Part shown: positions 8,441 to 16,174 of the stretch, one piece after another
Layout: each line of letters begins with the position of its first letter
Numbering within the stretch: position 1 is the stretch's first letter
NCBI RefSeq assembly: GCF_002209535.1
Contig: NZ_NJIG01000022.1
Coordinates: 1 to 64,000, forward strand
DNA: 64,000 nucleotides
Reading direction: 5' to 3'
Source of the DNA: Achromobacter marplatensis
Lineage (GTDB): Bacteria; Pseudomonadota; Gammaproteobacteria; Burkholderiales; Burkholderiaceae_B
Notes under the pieces: generated by a model
Databases searched by the model: none
Told to the model about the DNA's origin: nothing
What the model saw: only the letters and a program-made list of their open reading frames with translations
Position numbers and translations under genes: made by a program

Positions 8441-9547
8441 TTAGTTGCGCCGACCGATCTGCCGCTCGGACTGATCTGAATGACGAAACCGTTCTATGAG
8501 GGCTCGAGTAAGCGGGAAGGAAGTGGGATGGTGCCGATACAGACAGGAGTACCGAAGTCGCGTCATTAGCGATCGGACCGTAGCCCGCTTGCTTTCGGCA
8601 CGTAGCTCAGCCCACAGACGGGTGATGATCTCCACGCCATCGAGATCCAATGCGTGGCAATCCCTGGGTGCCGGTCCGGGCGCGGGGTATTGAAAATTTG
8701 CACGGTTGATATCCTCGGTGTTCAGGAAGCTTGCCATGCAGATATGCTTTGGCGCCGCTAAGCGGCCTGAAGGCAATTGCTTACGCAGAAGCAAGGCCGG
8801 CCAGCTGGCCCTGGCGCCGCCGTTAGGGAGCGCGTTGATGGTGGCGAGGAAGGAGCGTCCGAAAGCATTGATTAGATCTTGGGATAAAGCGGCTGATGCT
8901 ATCTGGCGATGTTTATAGATATAGCCACGTTCGAGTGCCTTTTGTCGGTAGATGTCATGCCAGTTATCCCGCAGGCTCCAGTCGGCACTCAAGGTGCTGA
9001 CGGATATGGCAATCCATGATTTAAGTAGTTGGGGGCTGTAGCCTGGATCGGTCTCGAGAGTAAGGTCGCATAGGTGAGGCATTGCAAAGTCCATGGCTGC
9101 AGCGCATGAGTGAGGAGCGCCACTCTTTGCCCGCAGCAGCTGCTCGTTGTGAGCTGGGCAGCGTGTGACGCCCGGAAGCATGTGTGAGCGATGCCAGTAG
9201 CTCTCCTTGAGTTCTTTCAGGTCTGTCTCCATGCAGCTTGCGCAAGCGCGAAAACAGTTCGACTCGTGTGCATGTCGAGAGAAGAAAAAAGGTGAGTGCA
9301 GGCGCGTGCTCGCGTCAGCGAATGCCGCGCAATACGGAAGCATTGTGTGTTCTTGCAGCAGAGCTTCAGGCGTTGCCCCAAGCCAATTGGCGATCGATTG
9401 AATAGAGTTCGGCAAAAAAGAGGATGTTTGCGCCGACTTCCGGATGACGCGCTTGAAGAGCTGCGTCGGACGCAGCCCATACCAAATGCACGCTCTCGCG
9501 AGCGTGCTTCCAAGAACTTCGTCTGGGTAGGGAGTCGGCGCGAACAT
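8441..9547 (-). CDS. tniQ: TniQ/TnsD-family transposition targeting protein
   Basis: The protein is 368 residues from the ATG at 9547; a TTG two codons upstream is an alternative. The N-terminus P-T-P-Y-P-D-E-V-L-G-S matches the TniQ opening. A zinc-binding region follows with C-x-A-C-A-S-C, then Y-W-H-R-S-H-M-L-P-G-V and C-P-A-H, which is diagnostic for the family. TniQ proteins select target sites for Tn7-like and Tn5053-like transposons by linking the target to the AAA+ regulator and the transposase. No tnsA, tnsB or tnsC is present in the window, although the upstream side, where they should be, is fully visible and leads directly into comEC. The gene therefore looks like an orphan left by deletion of a Tn7-like element, or one that works in trans. 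Confidence 0.85.
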   Translation of the reverse strand: MFAPTPYPDEVLGSTLARACIWYGLRPTQLFKRVIRKSAQTSSFLPNSIQSIANWLGATPEALLQEHTMLPYCAAFADASTRLHSPFFFSRHAHESNCFRACASCMETDLKELKESYWHRSHMLPGVTRCPAHNEQLLRAKSGAPHSCAAAMDFAMPHLCDLTLETDPGYSPQLLKSWIAISVSTLSADWSLRDNWHDIYRQKALERGYIYKHRQIASAALSQDLINAFGRSFLATINALPNGGARASWPALLLRKQLPSGRLAAPKHICMASFLNTEDINRANFQYPAPGPAPRDCHALDLDGVEIITRLWAELRAESKRATVRSLMTRLRYSCLYRHHPTSFPLTRALIERFRHSDQSERQIGRRN

Positions 9548-9914
9548 GATCAATCCACAGGTATGACAGCCTCGGCGTTAGCGACAAAGCCCAGCCGTTC
9601 AAACTCCTTCAAGTAGTGTCTACTTCTTCGGGTGTCCGGAAAACCCGGGCTAGCTCAGACTGCAGTTTCCAAGCAGGCTCCTGTCAACTAGTCCTATGCC
9701 AGTGGCGCTGTCACCATGGGTAAAGCGGTGACGTTGACGAAACAGTCTCGCGTCTAACGTTCCGTCATCTCCGCATGGGTCCCCGTATCGATCGGCAAGC
9801 CCTCCTTACGGCCGCCCGAGGTGGACAACCATGTTCATTCGATGACCCGACGTGTTGCGTCACGACCTACGCTCCTGGCTTTAGGAGAGGGTCATTACCG
9901 GTCGTTCATTCTGT
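9548..9914. other. Island/core junction between tniQ and comEC
   Basis: About 370 bp without a supported gene. At 9631-9655 there is a GC-rich stretch GTGTCCGGAAAACCCGGGCT followed by AGCTCA. On the minus strand it starts TGAGCTAGCCC and resembles IS3-type terminal repeats, so a lone insertion-sequence end is possible. On the plus strand, a frame from the ATG at 9848 encodes M-T-R-R ... T-L-L-A-L, which looks like the lost beginning of comEC. Confidence 0.4.
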
Positions 9915-12335
9915 TTGGCGTTCGTCGCCGGCGCAGCGCTGGTGCAATGCTTGCCGGCATTGCCGGGACGGACGCTGTTGTGGCTGGTCGCGGGCGGGGG
10001 GATCGTTGCCGCAGGCTGCTGGGCGCGCTGCCGTCACGACGCGCTCCGTATTGCCTGTGCCCTAACGCTGGGACTATGTATGGGCACGCTCAACGCCAGC
10101 CTTCAGGCCCAACACCGGCTGGATGACGCCTTGGCGGACCTCCACCAGGATCAGGTGTCGCGCTTGATCGTGCGCGTGGCTGAACTGCCGGACGGAGACG
10201 AACAACATCAACGCTTCGTGGCCGAATTGGCGGAACCCGGCCGGCCCGGCATTCCGTCGCGTATCCAGGTGACGTGGCAGGCGCCGCCGGGCGCAAAACG
10301 GGGAAGCTTGCAGGAACTGCCCCAGCTGCTGCCCGGCCAGGTCTGGCGCATGGCGCTGGTGTTGCGACGTCCGCATGGCGTGCTGAATCCGGCGGGGCCC
10401 GATGCGGAGGCGCGGATGTTTGCCCGGGGTTTGCGCGCAGTGGGCACGGTGCGGGGGCAGCCGCGTTTGCTGGATGACGCGCCCTGGGTGTCGCCGGGCA
10501 TCGCCATTGAACGGGCGCGGCATCTGGTGCGGGAGGGCTTGCGCAAGGCGTTGGGCGAGCATCGCTATGCGCCGGTGCTGATTGCGTTGGCGATCGGGGA
10601 TCAGGCTGGTGTGGCGCGGGACGACTGGCGCATCTTCAACCGCAGCGGCATCACGCATCTGGTGTCGATCAGCGGTATGCACGTGACCTCAATCGCCGGC
10701 ATTGCGGGGGTGCTGGTGGCGGCGCTGTGGCGGCGGGCGCGATGGCGGGGCGTGGGCTTGGCGGAGTTTGCGCCGTCGCGCGTTGCGGGCGGCGCGGCGG
10801 CGGCCGTCGTTGCCTTGCTGTATTGCCTGTTGGCGGGATGGGGCGTGCCCGCGCGGCGGACGTTTTTCATGCTGTCGGTGGTGCTGGCAGCCACGATGTC
10901 GCGGCTGCCGCTGACGGCGGGCCGGGTGCTGGCGTGCGCGGCGGCGGGGGTGGTGGCGTTGGACCCGTGGGCGCCGCTGTCGGTGGGGTTCTGGTTGTCG
11001 TTTGGAGCGGTGGCGATTCTGCTGCGTATCGCGGATGCGCCGTTCGACGCGGAGGCGAGCTGGCGCCAGCGCTGGATGGCCCGGCTGGGGCAGGCAACGT
11101 GCCTGCAGTTGCTGGTCACTCTGGGGTTGACGCCGCTGCTGGCGTTCCTGGTGTATCAGGTGTCGGTGGGGTCTCCGCTGGCCAACGCGGTGGCGATTCC
11201 CTCGGTGACGTTCGTTGTGACGCCGCTGGCGCTGCTCTGCGCGGCGCTGTCGGTGGTGCCGGGTGCAGAGGGCGCCGCGGCCTGGGTTGGGCAGTTGGGG
11301 GTGACCGCGTTCGATTACACGATGGTGCCGGTGGCGTGGGTGGGCAACGCGGGATGGGCGAGCTTTGCGGTGGCGGCCGCACCGTGGCCGTGGCTGCTGC
11401 TGGCGGTGGCGGGAATGGTGTGGGCCCTGCAGACACGGGGCTGGCCGGCGCGGTATGCAGGGTGGGTATGCATGCTGCCATTGCTGTGCTGGAGGCCGGA
11501 CCGTCCGGACCCTGGCCATTGGCGGATGAGCGCGCTGGATGTGGGGCAGGGCAGCGCCATTCTGGTTGAAACCGCAAGCCAGACGTTGCTGTTCGATGCC
11601 GGCCCGCGCCATTACGGCGGGAGCGACGCCGGCGAACGCGTGGTGGCGCCGTTTTTGCAGGCGCGCGGGATCGGCGCGCTGGACGTGCTGGTGCTGTCGC
11701 ATGCCGACCAGGACCACGTGGGCGGCACGCGGGCGGTGTTGGCCGCGGTGCCGGTGGAGCGCAGTTATGCGTCGTTTGATGTGGCGGCGTTTGTGCGGCG
11801 GGATGCTCGGCTGTGGCCGGATGCCGCTGCGCAGCCGGCCTTGCCGCAAGAGAGGTTGCGGTGCCGACGGGGCGACGTCTGGGAAGTCGATGGCGTGACG
11901 TTCACCTTCCTGCATCCGGGCGGTGGCGGCAGCGGAGCGGTTGCTGACCGCAACGCGGACAGTTGCGTGCTGCGCGTGGAGGGCGTCAGCCATTCGCTGC
12001 TGCTGACCGGCGACATCGGCGTTGCTCAGGAGCGCGAACTGGTCGCGCGCGGCGTCTCTGCGACGGATGTGGTGATGGCGGCGCATCACGGCTCGGCGTC
12101 ATCGTCTGGACGGGACTGGGTAGTGGCGACACAGGCCACCCACGCTTTGGCGCAGGCCGGTCACCTGAACCGTTTTCGGCATCCGGCGCCGGCGGTCGAG
12201 CGGCGCTGGTTGCGTGCGGGGGCAGCGTTCTGGCGCAGCGACCGGGACGGGGCGGTGATGGCGGTATCCAGCACGCAAGGGTTGGACGTGTGGTCGCAGC
12301 GGGACCGCGGGCGGCGGTATTGGCACGGGCGCTAG
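9915..12335 (+). CDS. comEC: ComEC/Rec2 family DNA-uptake channel, abnormal 5' end
   Basis: An inner-membrane protein of about 806 residues. ComEC carries single-stranded DNA across the cytoplasmic membrane during natural transformation. The order is normal: an N-terminal soluble ComEC_N-type region, the multi-helix Competence domain containing G-I-T-H-L-V-S-I-S-G-M-H near residue 250, and a C-terminal metallo-beta-lactamase-like domain with L-S-H-A-D-Q-D-H-V-G-G and A-A-H-H-G-S. The only start in frame is a TTG at 9915 with no Shine-Dalgarno, since a TAG closes the frame just upstream. The neighbouring frame encodes a plausible missing N-terminus, so the gene may be frameshifted at its 5' end and function is uncertain. 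It is convergent with the TonB-like gene that follows. Confidence 0.88.
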   Translation: MAFVAGAALVQCLPALPGRTLLWLVAGGGIVAAGCWARCRHDALRIACALTLGLCMGTLNASLQAQHRLDDALADLHQDQVSRLIVRVAELPDGDEQHQRFVAELAEPGRPGIPSRIQVTWQAPPGAKRGSLQELPQLLPGQVWRMALVLRRPHGVLNPAGPDAEARMFARGLRAVGTVRGQPRLLDDAPWVSPGIAIERARHLVREGLRKALGEHRYAPVLIALAIGDQAGVARDDWRIFNRSGITHLVSISGMHVTSIAGIAGVLVAALWRRARWRGVGLAEFAPSRVAGGAAAAVVALLYCLLAGWGVPARRTFFMLSVVLAATMSRLPLTAGRVLACAAAGVVALDPWAPLSVGFWLSFGAVAILLRIADAPFDAEASWRQRWMARLGQATCLQLLVTLGLTPLLAFLVYQVSVGSPLANAVAIPSVTFVVTPLALLCAALSVVPGAEGAAAWVGQLGVTAFDYTMVPVAWVGNAGWASFAVAAAPWPWLLLAVAGMVWALQTRGWPARYAGWVCMLPLLCWRPDRPDPGHWRMSALDVGQGSAILVETASQTLLFDAGPRHYGGSDAGERVVAPFLQARGIGALDVLVLSHADQDHVGGTRAVLAAVPVERSYASFDVAAFVRRDARLWPDAAAQPALPQERLRCRRGDVWEVDGVTFTFLHPGGGGSGAVADRNADSCVLRVEGVSHSLLLTGDIGVAQERELVARGVSATDVVMAAHHGSASSSGRDWVVATQATHALAQAGHLNRFRHPAPAVERRWLRAGAAFWRSDRDGAVMAVSSTQGLDVWSQRDRGRRYWHGR

Positions 12336-12388
12336 GCGGAACCGGGGCGATGCCGCTCACGCCCTGCATGGGCACAAGAGGCCTTGGA

Positions 12389-12826
12389 TCAGTCCGGCGC
12401 GTTCTTGCGGGTTTGCTTCACGAGAGGCGGGGGCGCCGGCGGGGGAGCGATGTCGCTTTTCTCTACAACGTAACGCACGGGCAGCATGACGATTTGCTTG
12501 TCGGGCGCCATGTCAGGGGTGAAGGCGGGCAGTTTGCCGCCGCGCCGGATCATGGCGAGCGTCGCATTGTCTACCGCGACGTTGCCCGAGGATCGAGCCA
12601 GGGTCACGGTGTCGATGACGCCGCTGGGCAGGACGACGATGCGCACCTGGACGTTCAGGTCCGCGTTCGCCTCGTGGATCTGTGGGGGCGCTTCGATCTT
12701 GCGTTGCAGCTGCTGGCGGATGGCGGTGTGCCATTCTGCCTGCGTGGTCAAGGTGCTGGCGAGCAAAGGCAAGGGCAGGCACAGGGCGAGGGCGGCGATA
12801 AGAGATGCGCGGAACCGCCAAGACAT
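12389..12826 (-). CDS. Small periplasmic TonB C-terminal-domain protein
   Basis: A 145-residue protein from the ATG at 12826, with AGGAG seven bases upstream. A longer upstream frame adds residues that do not fit a signal peptide. Residues 1-24 form a Sec signal (S-W-R-F-R, then a hydrophobic stretch ending L-L-A-S). The mature part has the TonB-C pattern: V-Q-V-R-I-V-V-L-P-S-G-V-I-D-T-V, then L-A-R-S-S-G, N-A-T-L-A-M-I-R-R and a closing strand V-R-Y-V-V. The proline-rich linker and the N-terminal membrane anchor of a true TonB are missing. It is therefore more likely a TonB-like or TolA-like periplasmic protein than an energy transducer. Its last residues are proline- and lysine-rich. No ExbB/ExbD genes are nearby. 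Confidence 0.7.
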   Translation of the reverse strand: MSWRFRASLIAALALCLPLPLLASTLTTQAEWHTAIRQQLQRKIEAPPQIHEANADLNVQVRIVVLPSGVIDTVTLARSSGNVAVDNATLAMIRRGGKLPAFTPDMAPDKQIVMLPVRYVVEKSDIAPPPAPPPLVKQTRKNAPD

Positions 12827-12905
12827 GAGGGGATCTCCTGGGTGGGGGCCGTCCGGCCATCCGCCGGACAAATCCCGGCCAGCATAACCGACGACCGCAC
12901 GCGCC

Positions 12906-14252
12906 TTATGCCGTGCCCGTGGCCAGATCGTCGAACAGCCGGTCGCCGCCCATCTGGCCGCCCTTGAGCATCAGTTCGACGCCGTCGATGACTGGATCGT
13001 CGCTGCGGGCGACGCTGACGGTGACCCCTGGCGCCAATACGCGATGGAAGGCCAGCCCCCACAACCCCAACGCCAGCGTGGCCTGGCTGGAAGTGTCGCC
13101 GCCGGCGATGCCAATGCGTGACAGCCGCTTGCCCGCTTGGGCGCTTGCTGCGACGATCGACGCCGCAAGTTGCGCGGTGCCGCTTGCCGTGGCGGCCGCC
13201 TGTTGGGCGGTGACGGCTTGCGGGGGGCGGTCGGTATGGACCAGCACGTTGCGTCCGTCGGCTAGCAGCGAGGCCGCCTGGCGGACCTGTTGCGCGGCAT
13301 AGTCCGGGTCGTCCAGCAGGCGCACCTGTAGCGGCTGGCGCGTGTATTGCCGACACGCGGCGATCTGCCCGGCCGTGACGGGCGACAGGCTGCCGGCCAC
13401 GATCAGGACAGGCCCGGCCGCCGCCGCCAAGGGGGCGGCAGGGGCGCTCGCGCGGCTGGGCGCGTGGGCGCGGGCCAGCGCTTGCTGCACGCTGCTGGGC
13501 CCGACCGCCAGCAGCGGCACGCAGGCGGCCGCGCGCCAGATCAGGCGGCCGATGATGGGTAACTGCTCATCGTCGATCACGTCGAACAACACGGGGCCGT
13601 CGGAGGTGTCGATGATGCTGTCGATCCAGTCCTCCACGCCGGGGGCGTCGGCAGCTTGCCGCAGGCGCGGGTAGGCGGTGTGCGGTACCGAACGGATGTC
13701 GGCTACCCCTTGGGCCGCCAGATGCAGGCGCAGGTCGGCCTCGTGCATGGGCGTGACGGGGTGCTGGCTCATGACCGGATGGCGGTCGATGCGGTGAATC
13801 TCGGGCGCACTGCCCGCGCGGGCGAACAGTTGGGCGAAGCTGCAATAGCGCCCGATGCCGGGTTGTCCGCCCACGATGGGCACGAGCGGGTTCGGCATGT
13901 GGCGGCGCAGTTCGCGGATGGCGACGCCGATACTGCCGACGTGCGGCGCGCTGTCGAAGGTGGAACAGCATTTGTAGTGCAGCACGCGAGCGCCGGTGGC
14001 GGCCATGAAGCGGCCGACGGCGCGCAGCTCGACTTCCATCTGATCGGGCGCCATGGCGCGCGCGGCGCCCGCGATGCCCAAGGCGTCCAACGGACCCGCG
14101 CGGCGCAGTTGTTCGGGCGTGGGCACGCCCAGGAACAGCAGGCTGCGCAGGCCCGCGCGGGCCACTTCGGCCAGCGTGTCGGTTGCGCCCGTGAAGTCGT
14201 CGCCGTACCAGCAGACGCGCGGTGCGGACGTGCCGTCTTCGGCGCCAGTCAT
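12906..14252 (-). CDS. DUF1537 family sugar-acid kinase (OtnK/OiaK-like)
   Basis: The protein is 448 residues from the ATG at 14252, which overlaps the stop of the upstream RuBisCO-like gene by ATGA. A longer frame further upstream is only a shadow of that gene. The N-terminal domain starts with Y-G-D-D-F-T-G-A-T-D, the substrate-side signature of four-carbon acid sugar kinases. The C-terminal domain has I-A-G-G-D-T-S-S-Q and L-K-G-G-Q-M-G-G, the nucleotide-binding motifs. Known members phosphorylate D- or L-threonate, D-erythronate or 3-oxo-isoapionate. Pairing with a RuBisCO-like protein points to the last type of pathway, in which the kinase product is the substrate of the RuBisCO-like enzyme. 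The exact sugar acid cannot be read from sequence. Last gene of the operon. Confidence 0.85.
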   Translation of the reverse strand: MTGAEDGTSAPRVCWYGDDFTGATDTLAEVARAGLRSLLFLGVPTPEQLRRAGPLDALGIAGAARAMAPDQMEVELRAVGRFMAATGARVLHYKCCSTFDSAPHVGSIGVAIRELRRHMPNPLVPIVGGQPGIGRYCSFAQLFARAGSAPEIHRIDRHPVMSQHPVTPMHEADLRLHLAAQGVADIRSVPHTAYPRLRQAADAPGVEDWIDSIIDTSDGPVLFDVIDDEQLPIIGRLIWRAAACVPLLAVGPSSVQQALARAHAPSRASAPAAPLAAAAGPVLIVAGSLSPVTAGQIAACRQYTRQPLQVRLLDDPDYAAQQVRQAASLLADGRNVLVHTDRPPQAVTAQQAAATASGTAQLAASIVAASAQAGKRLSRIGIAGGDTSSQATLALGLWGLAFHRVLAPGVTVSVARSDDPVIDGVELMLKGGQMGGDRLFDDLATGTA

Positions 14253-15526
14253 GCGCGGTTTCCGAAGAAGGCCAGGGCGCGTTGCAGTTCCGGCGCATGC
14301 CGCGCGAAGTCTTCCAGCGACTGCCCTTCGCGCACGGCCTGCCAAGCCTGGCGGATGCTCTGCACGCCGGCGGCGGGGCCGTCCGGATGGGCCAGGATGC
14401 CGCCGCCCGACATGAACATCAGGTCGTCGGTGCGTACCGCCGACCACGTGGCTGGGACGGTGCCGGCCCATTGGCCGGACGAGAACGCCGGCATGACGGG
14501 GTCGTCGATGCCCAGCGTCAGCGACGCCAGGCAATCGCGCGCGGACTCGACGACTTCGCGGTCGTCCTGGGCGAACTTGCCCTGCAAGCCGTGCACGTGC
14601 ATATGGTCCACGCCCGCCAGCCGCCACAGCGTCTGGTAAGCCTGGAAATCCATGCCCAGCAGTGGCGCGCGGGACAGGGCGCCATAGCCGTTGCGATGGC
14701 CGTGCAGGGCCAGCGGCGTGCTGCGGCGCAGGGTCTGGATCGCCGAGAAGCCGCACCAGTTCAGGCTAGCCATGACGCAGGTGCCTTCTTCGCGTTCGAT
14801 CAGGTCGGCGTGGCGGCGCATGGCGTCGGTCTCGTCGCTGATGTTGAAGGCCACCATGACTTGCCGGCCCGTGCGTTCGCGGTGCGCCCGCACCACCGCC
14901 ATGACGGCGGCCACGCGCTGCGCCAGCGGGGCGTGTGCGGGGTTGGCGCAGACCTCGTCGTCCTTGATGAAGTCCACGCCTGCCGCGCACAGCTGCGCCA
15001 CCAGATGCGCGGTCTGTTCGGGCGACAGCCCGACATTGGGCTTGATGATGGTGCCCACCAGCGGCCCGGTCGCAACGCCGGTCAGTTGGCGCGTGCCGGC
15101 GATGCCGACTTGCGGCATGTCGAACTGCGCGCGGTAGTTGGCCGGCAGCTCCATGCTTTCCAGACGCAGGCCGGTGACTTCGCCCAGGTCGTACAGGTTG
15201 CCGCCGACGGTTGCCGCCAAGGTCGCCAGGTTGGCGCCCACGTTGGCGACGGGGAAGGCGATGCGGACGCGGGCCCGCTGGTACTGCTCGGGCATGCCAC
15301 CCGCCTGCCGAGCCAGCCAGGCGTTGGGCAGGCTGGGCGTGGCGACGGATTCCAACAGTTCGACGGACTCCACGCGCGCTCTTGCGCGGGCGCGCAGTTC
15401 GTCGGTTTCGCCCTGCACGCGGGTGAACGTGCCGCAGGACTGCTCGCCTGCCATGACCTCCGCGACCCGGACGGGGTCCATCGGCGTTTCGATCAGGTAG
15501 GTAGCGCTAAACAATTGGGAATTCAT
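14249..15526 (-). CDS. RuBisCO-like protein (form IV type)
   Basis: The protein is 425 residues from the ATG at 15526. A TTG five codons earlier is possible, but neither start has a strong Shine-Dalgarno. It has the RuBisCO large-subunit fold markers: T-I-I-K-P (Lys162), D-F-I-K-D-D-E (Lys188, Asp190, Glu191, the carbamylated lysine and metal ligands), H-G-H-R-N-G (His277), a loop-6 lysine in G-L-Q-G-K-F (Lys317) and M-S-G-G-G (374-376). Metal binding is therefore preserved, but S-S-G-Q replaces the usual S-G-G at 349-352, as expected for a non-CO2-fixing homologue. RuBisCO-like enzymes OiaX and OiaT act on 3-oxo-isoapionate 4-phosphate in apiose breakdown, next to a DUF1537 kinase as here. 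A similar decarboxylase or transcarboxylase role is the best inference. No phosphoribulokinase or small subunit is nearby, so carbon fixation is unlikely. Confidence 0.88.
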   Translation of the reverse strand: MNSQLFSATYLIETPMDPVRVAEVMAGEQSCGTFTRVQGETDELRARARARVESVELLESVATPSLPNAWLARQAGGMPEQYQRARVRIAFPVANVGANLATLAATVGGNLYDLGEVTGLRLESMELPANYRAQFDMPQVGIAGTRQLTGVATGPLVGTIIKPNVGLSPEQTAHLVAQLCAAGVDFIKDDEVCANPAHAPLAQRVAAVMAVVRAHRERTGRQVMVAFNISDETDAMRRHADLIEREEGTCVMASLNWCGFSAIQTLRRSTPLALHGHRNGYGALSRAPLLGMDFQAYQTLWRLAGVDHMHVHGLQGKFAQDDREVVESARDCLASLTLGIDDPVMPAFSSGQWAGTVPATWSAVRTDDLMFMSGGGILAHPDGPAAGVQSIRQAWQAVREGQSLEDFARHAPELQRALAFFGNRA

Positions 15527-15563
15527 GGTGGCGGGCGGCAAGCGGTGTCGGGGCGGAGGGCTT

Positions 15564-16103
15564 TTACAGGCGGCTCAGGTCGGGGAACGGGCGGACCGGA
15601 TCCTTGCCGTCCCAGTCGGTGGCGCTGTTGCGGATCAGGTCGAACAGGCGGCCTTTGGGGCCAGCCACTTCGGACAGTTCGATCACCGTGCCGGGGTGGT
15701 ATTCGGTGTCGAAATAGATGAAGCGGCCCTTCTCGCCGACTTCGCCGCTCATCTTGGGCTTGAAGCCCTGGGCCAGCAGGCGTTCCAGATCGGCGTCGTA
15801 GCTTTCGGTCCAGTACGCCACGTGCTGCAAACCGGTGCGGCCGGCCTGCAGGAAGTCGCGGTACATGGACGGCACGTCATTGCGGGTCTGGATCAGTTCG
15901 ACCTGCACGAAGCCCGAGTTGGCCAGCGCCACCGAGTTGTGCGGCTCGTGGCTGACGCCGTCGTACTGGTAATTCACGATCGGCACGCGCGGGTTGTAGT
16001 ACCAGGGGCCCACGCCCAGCGTGGTGCTCCAGTAGTCCATGGCGGCTTCGATGTCGTGCACCACATAACCGAGTTGGCGGATTTCGCCCAGGAAACGACT
16101 CAT
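15564..16103 (-). CDS. VOC-superfamily (glyoxalase-like) protein
   Basis: A 179-residue cytoplasmic protein. It opens with Q-L-G-Y-V-V-H-D-I-E-A-A-M and the second half has G-L-Q-H-V-A-Y-W, the two paired beta-alpha-beta modules of the vicinal oxygen chelate fold. Candidate metal ligands include His and Glu residues at module starts and T-V-I-E-L-S near residue 140. Members include glyoxalases, extradiol dioxygenases and methylmalonyl-CoA epimerase. It lies between the TRAP transporter and the RuBisCO-like gene in a tight operon, so it probably isomerises, epimerises or cleaves an intermediate of the same sugar-acid route. The specific reaction cannot be named. Confidence 0.75.
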   Translation of the reverse strand: MSRFLGEIRQLGYVVHDIEAAMDYWSTTLGVGPWYYNPRVPIVNYQYDGVSHEPHNSVALANSGFVQVELIQTRNDVPSMYRDFLQAGRTGLQHVAYWTESYDADLERLLAQGFKPKMSGEVGEKGRFIYFDTEYHPGTVIELSEVAGPKGRLFDLIRNSATDWDGKDPVRPFPDLSRL

Positions 16104-16174
16104 GATGGATCTTTATGAAAAGGTGGCTGAATAGGCGAGGCGTGCGGCAGGCGTCGGGCGCCCGCCGCGTCGTG

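Noticed and set aside
10689..12089. Long open frame of 466 codons antisense to comEC
   Set aside because: It is extremely rich in Arg, His, Pro and Gln, as expected for the reverse frame of a GC-rich gene. comEC has clear conserved motifs on the other strand.
14253..14756. N-terminal extension of the DUF1537 kinase
   Set aside because: It overlaps the RuBisCO-like gene in another frame and has shadow-type composition. The ATG at 14252 with ATGA overlap is natural.
14249..15526. True CO2-fixing RuBisCO
   Set aside because: S-S-G-Q replaces the conserved S-G-G. No small subunit or phosphoribulokinase is linked, while a sugar-acid kinase and transporter are.
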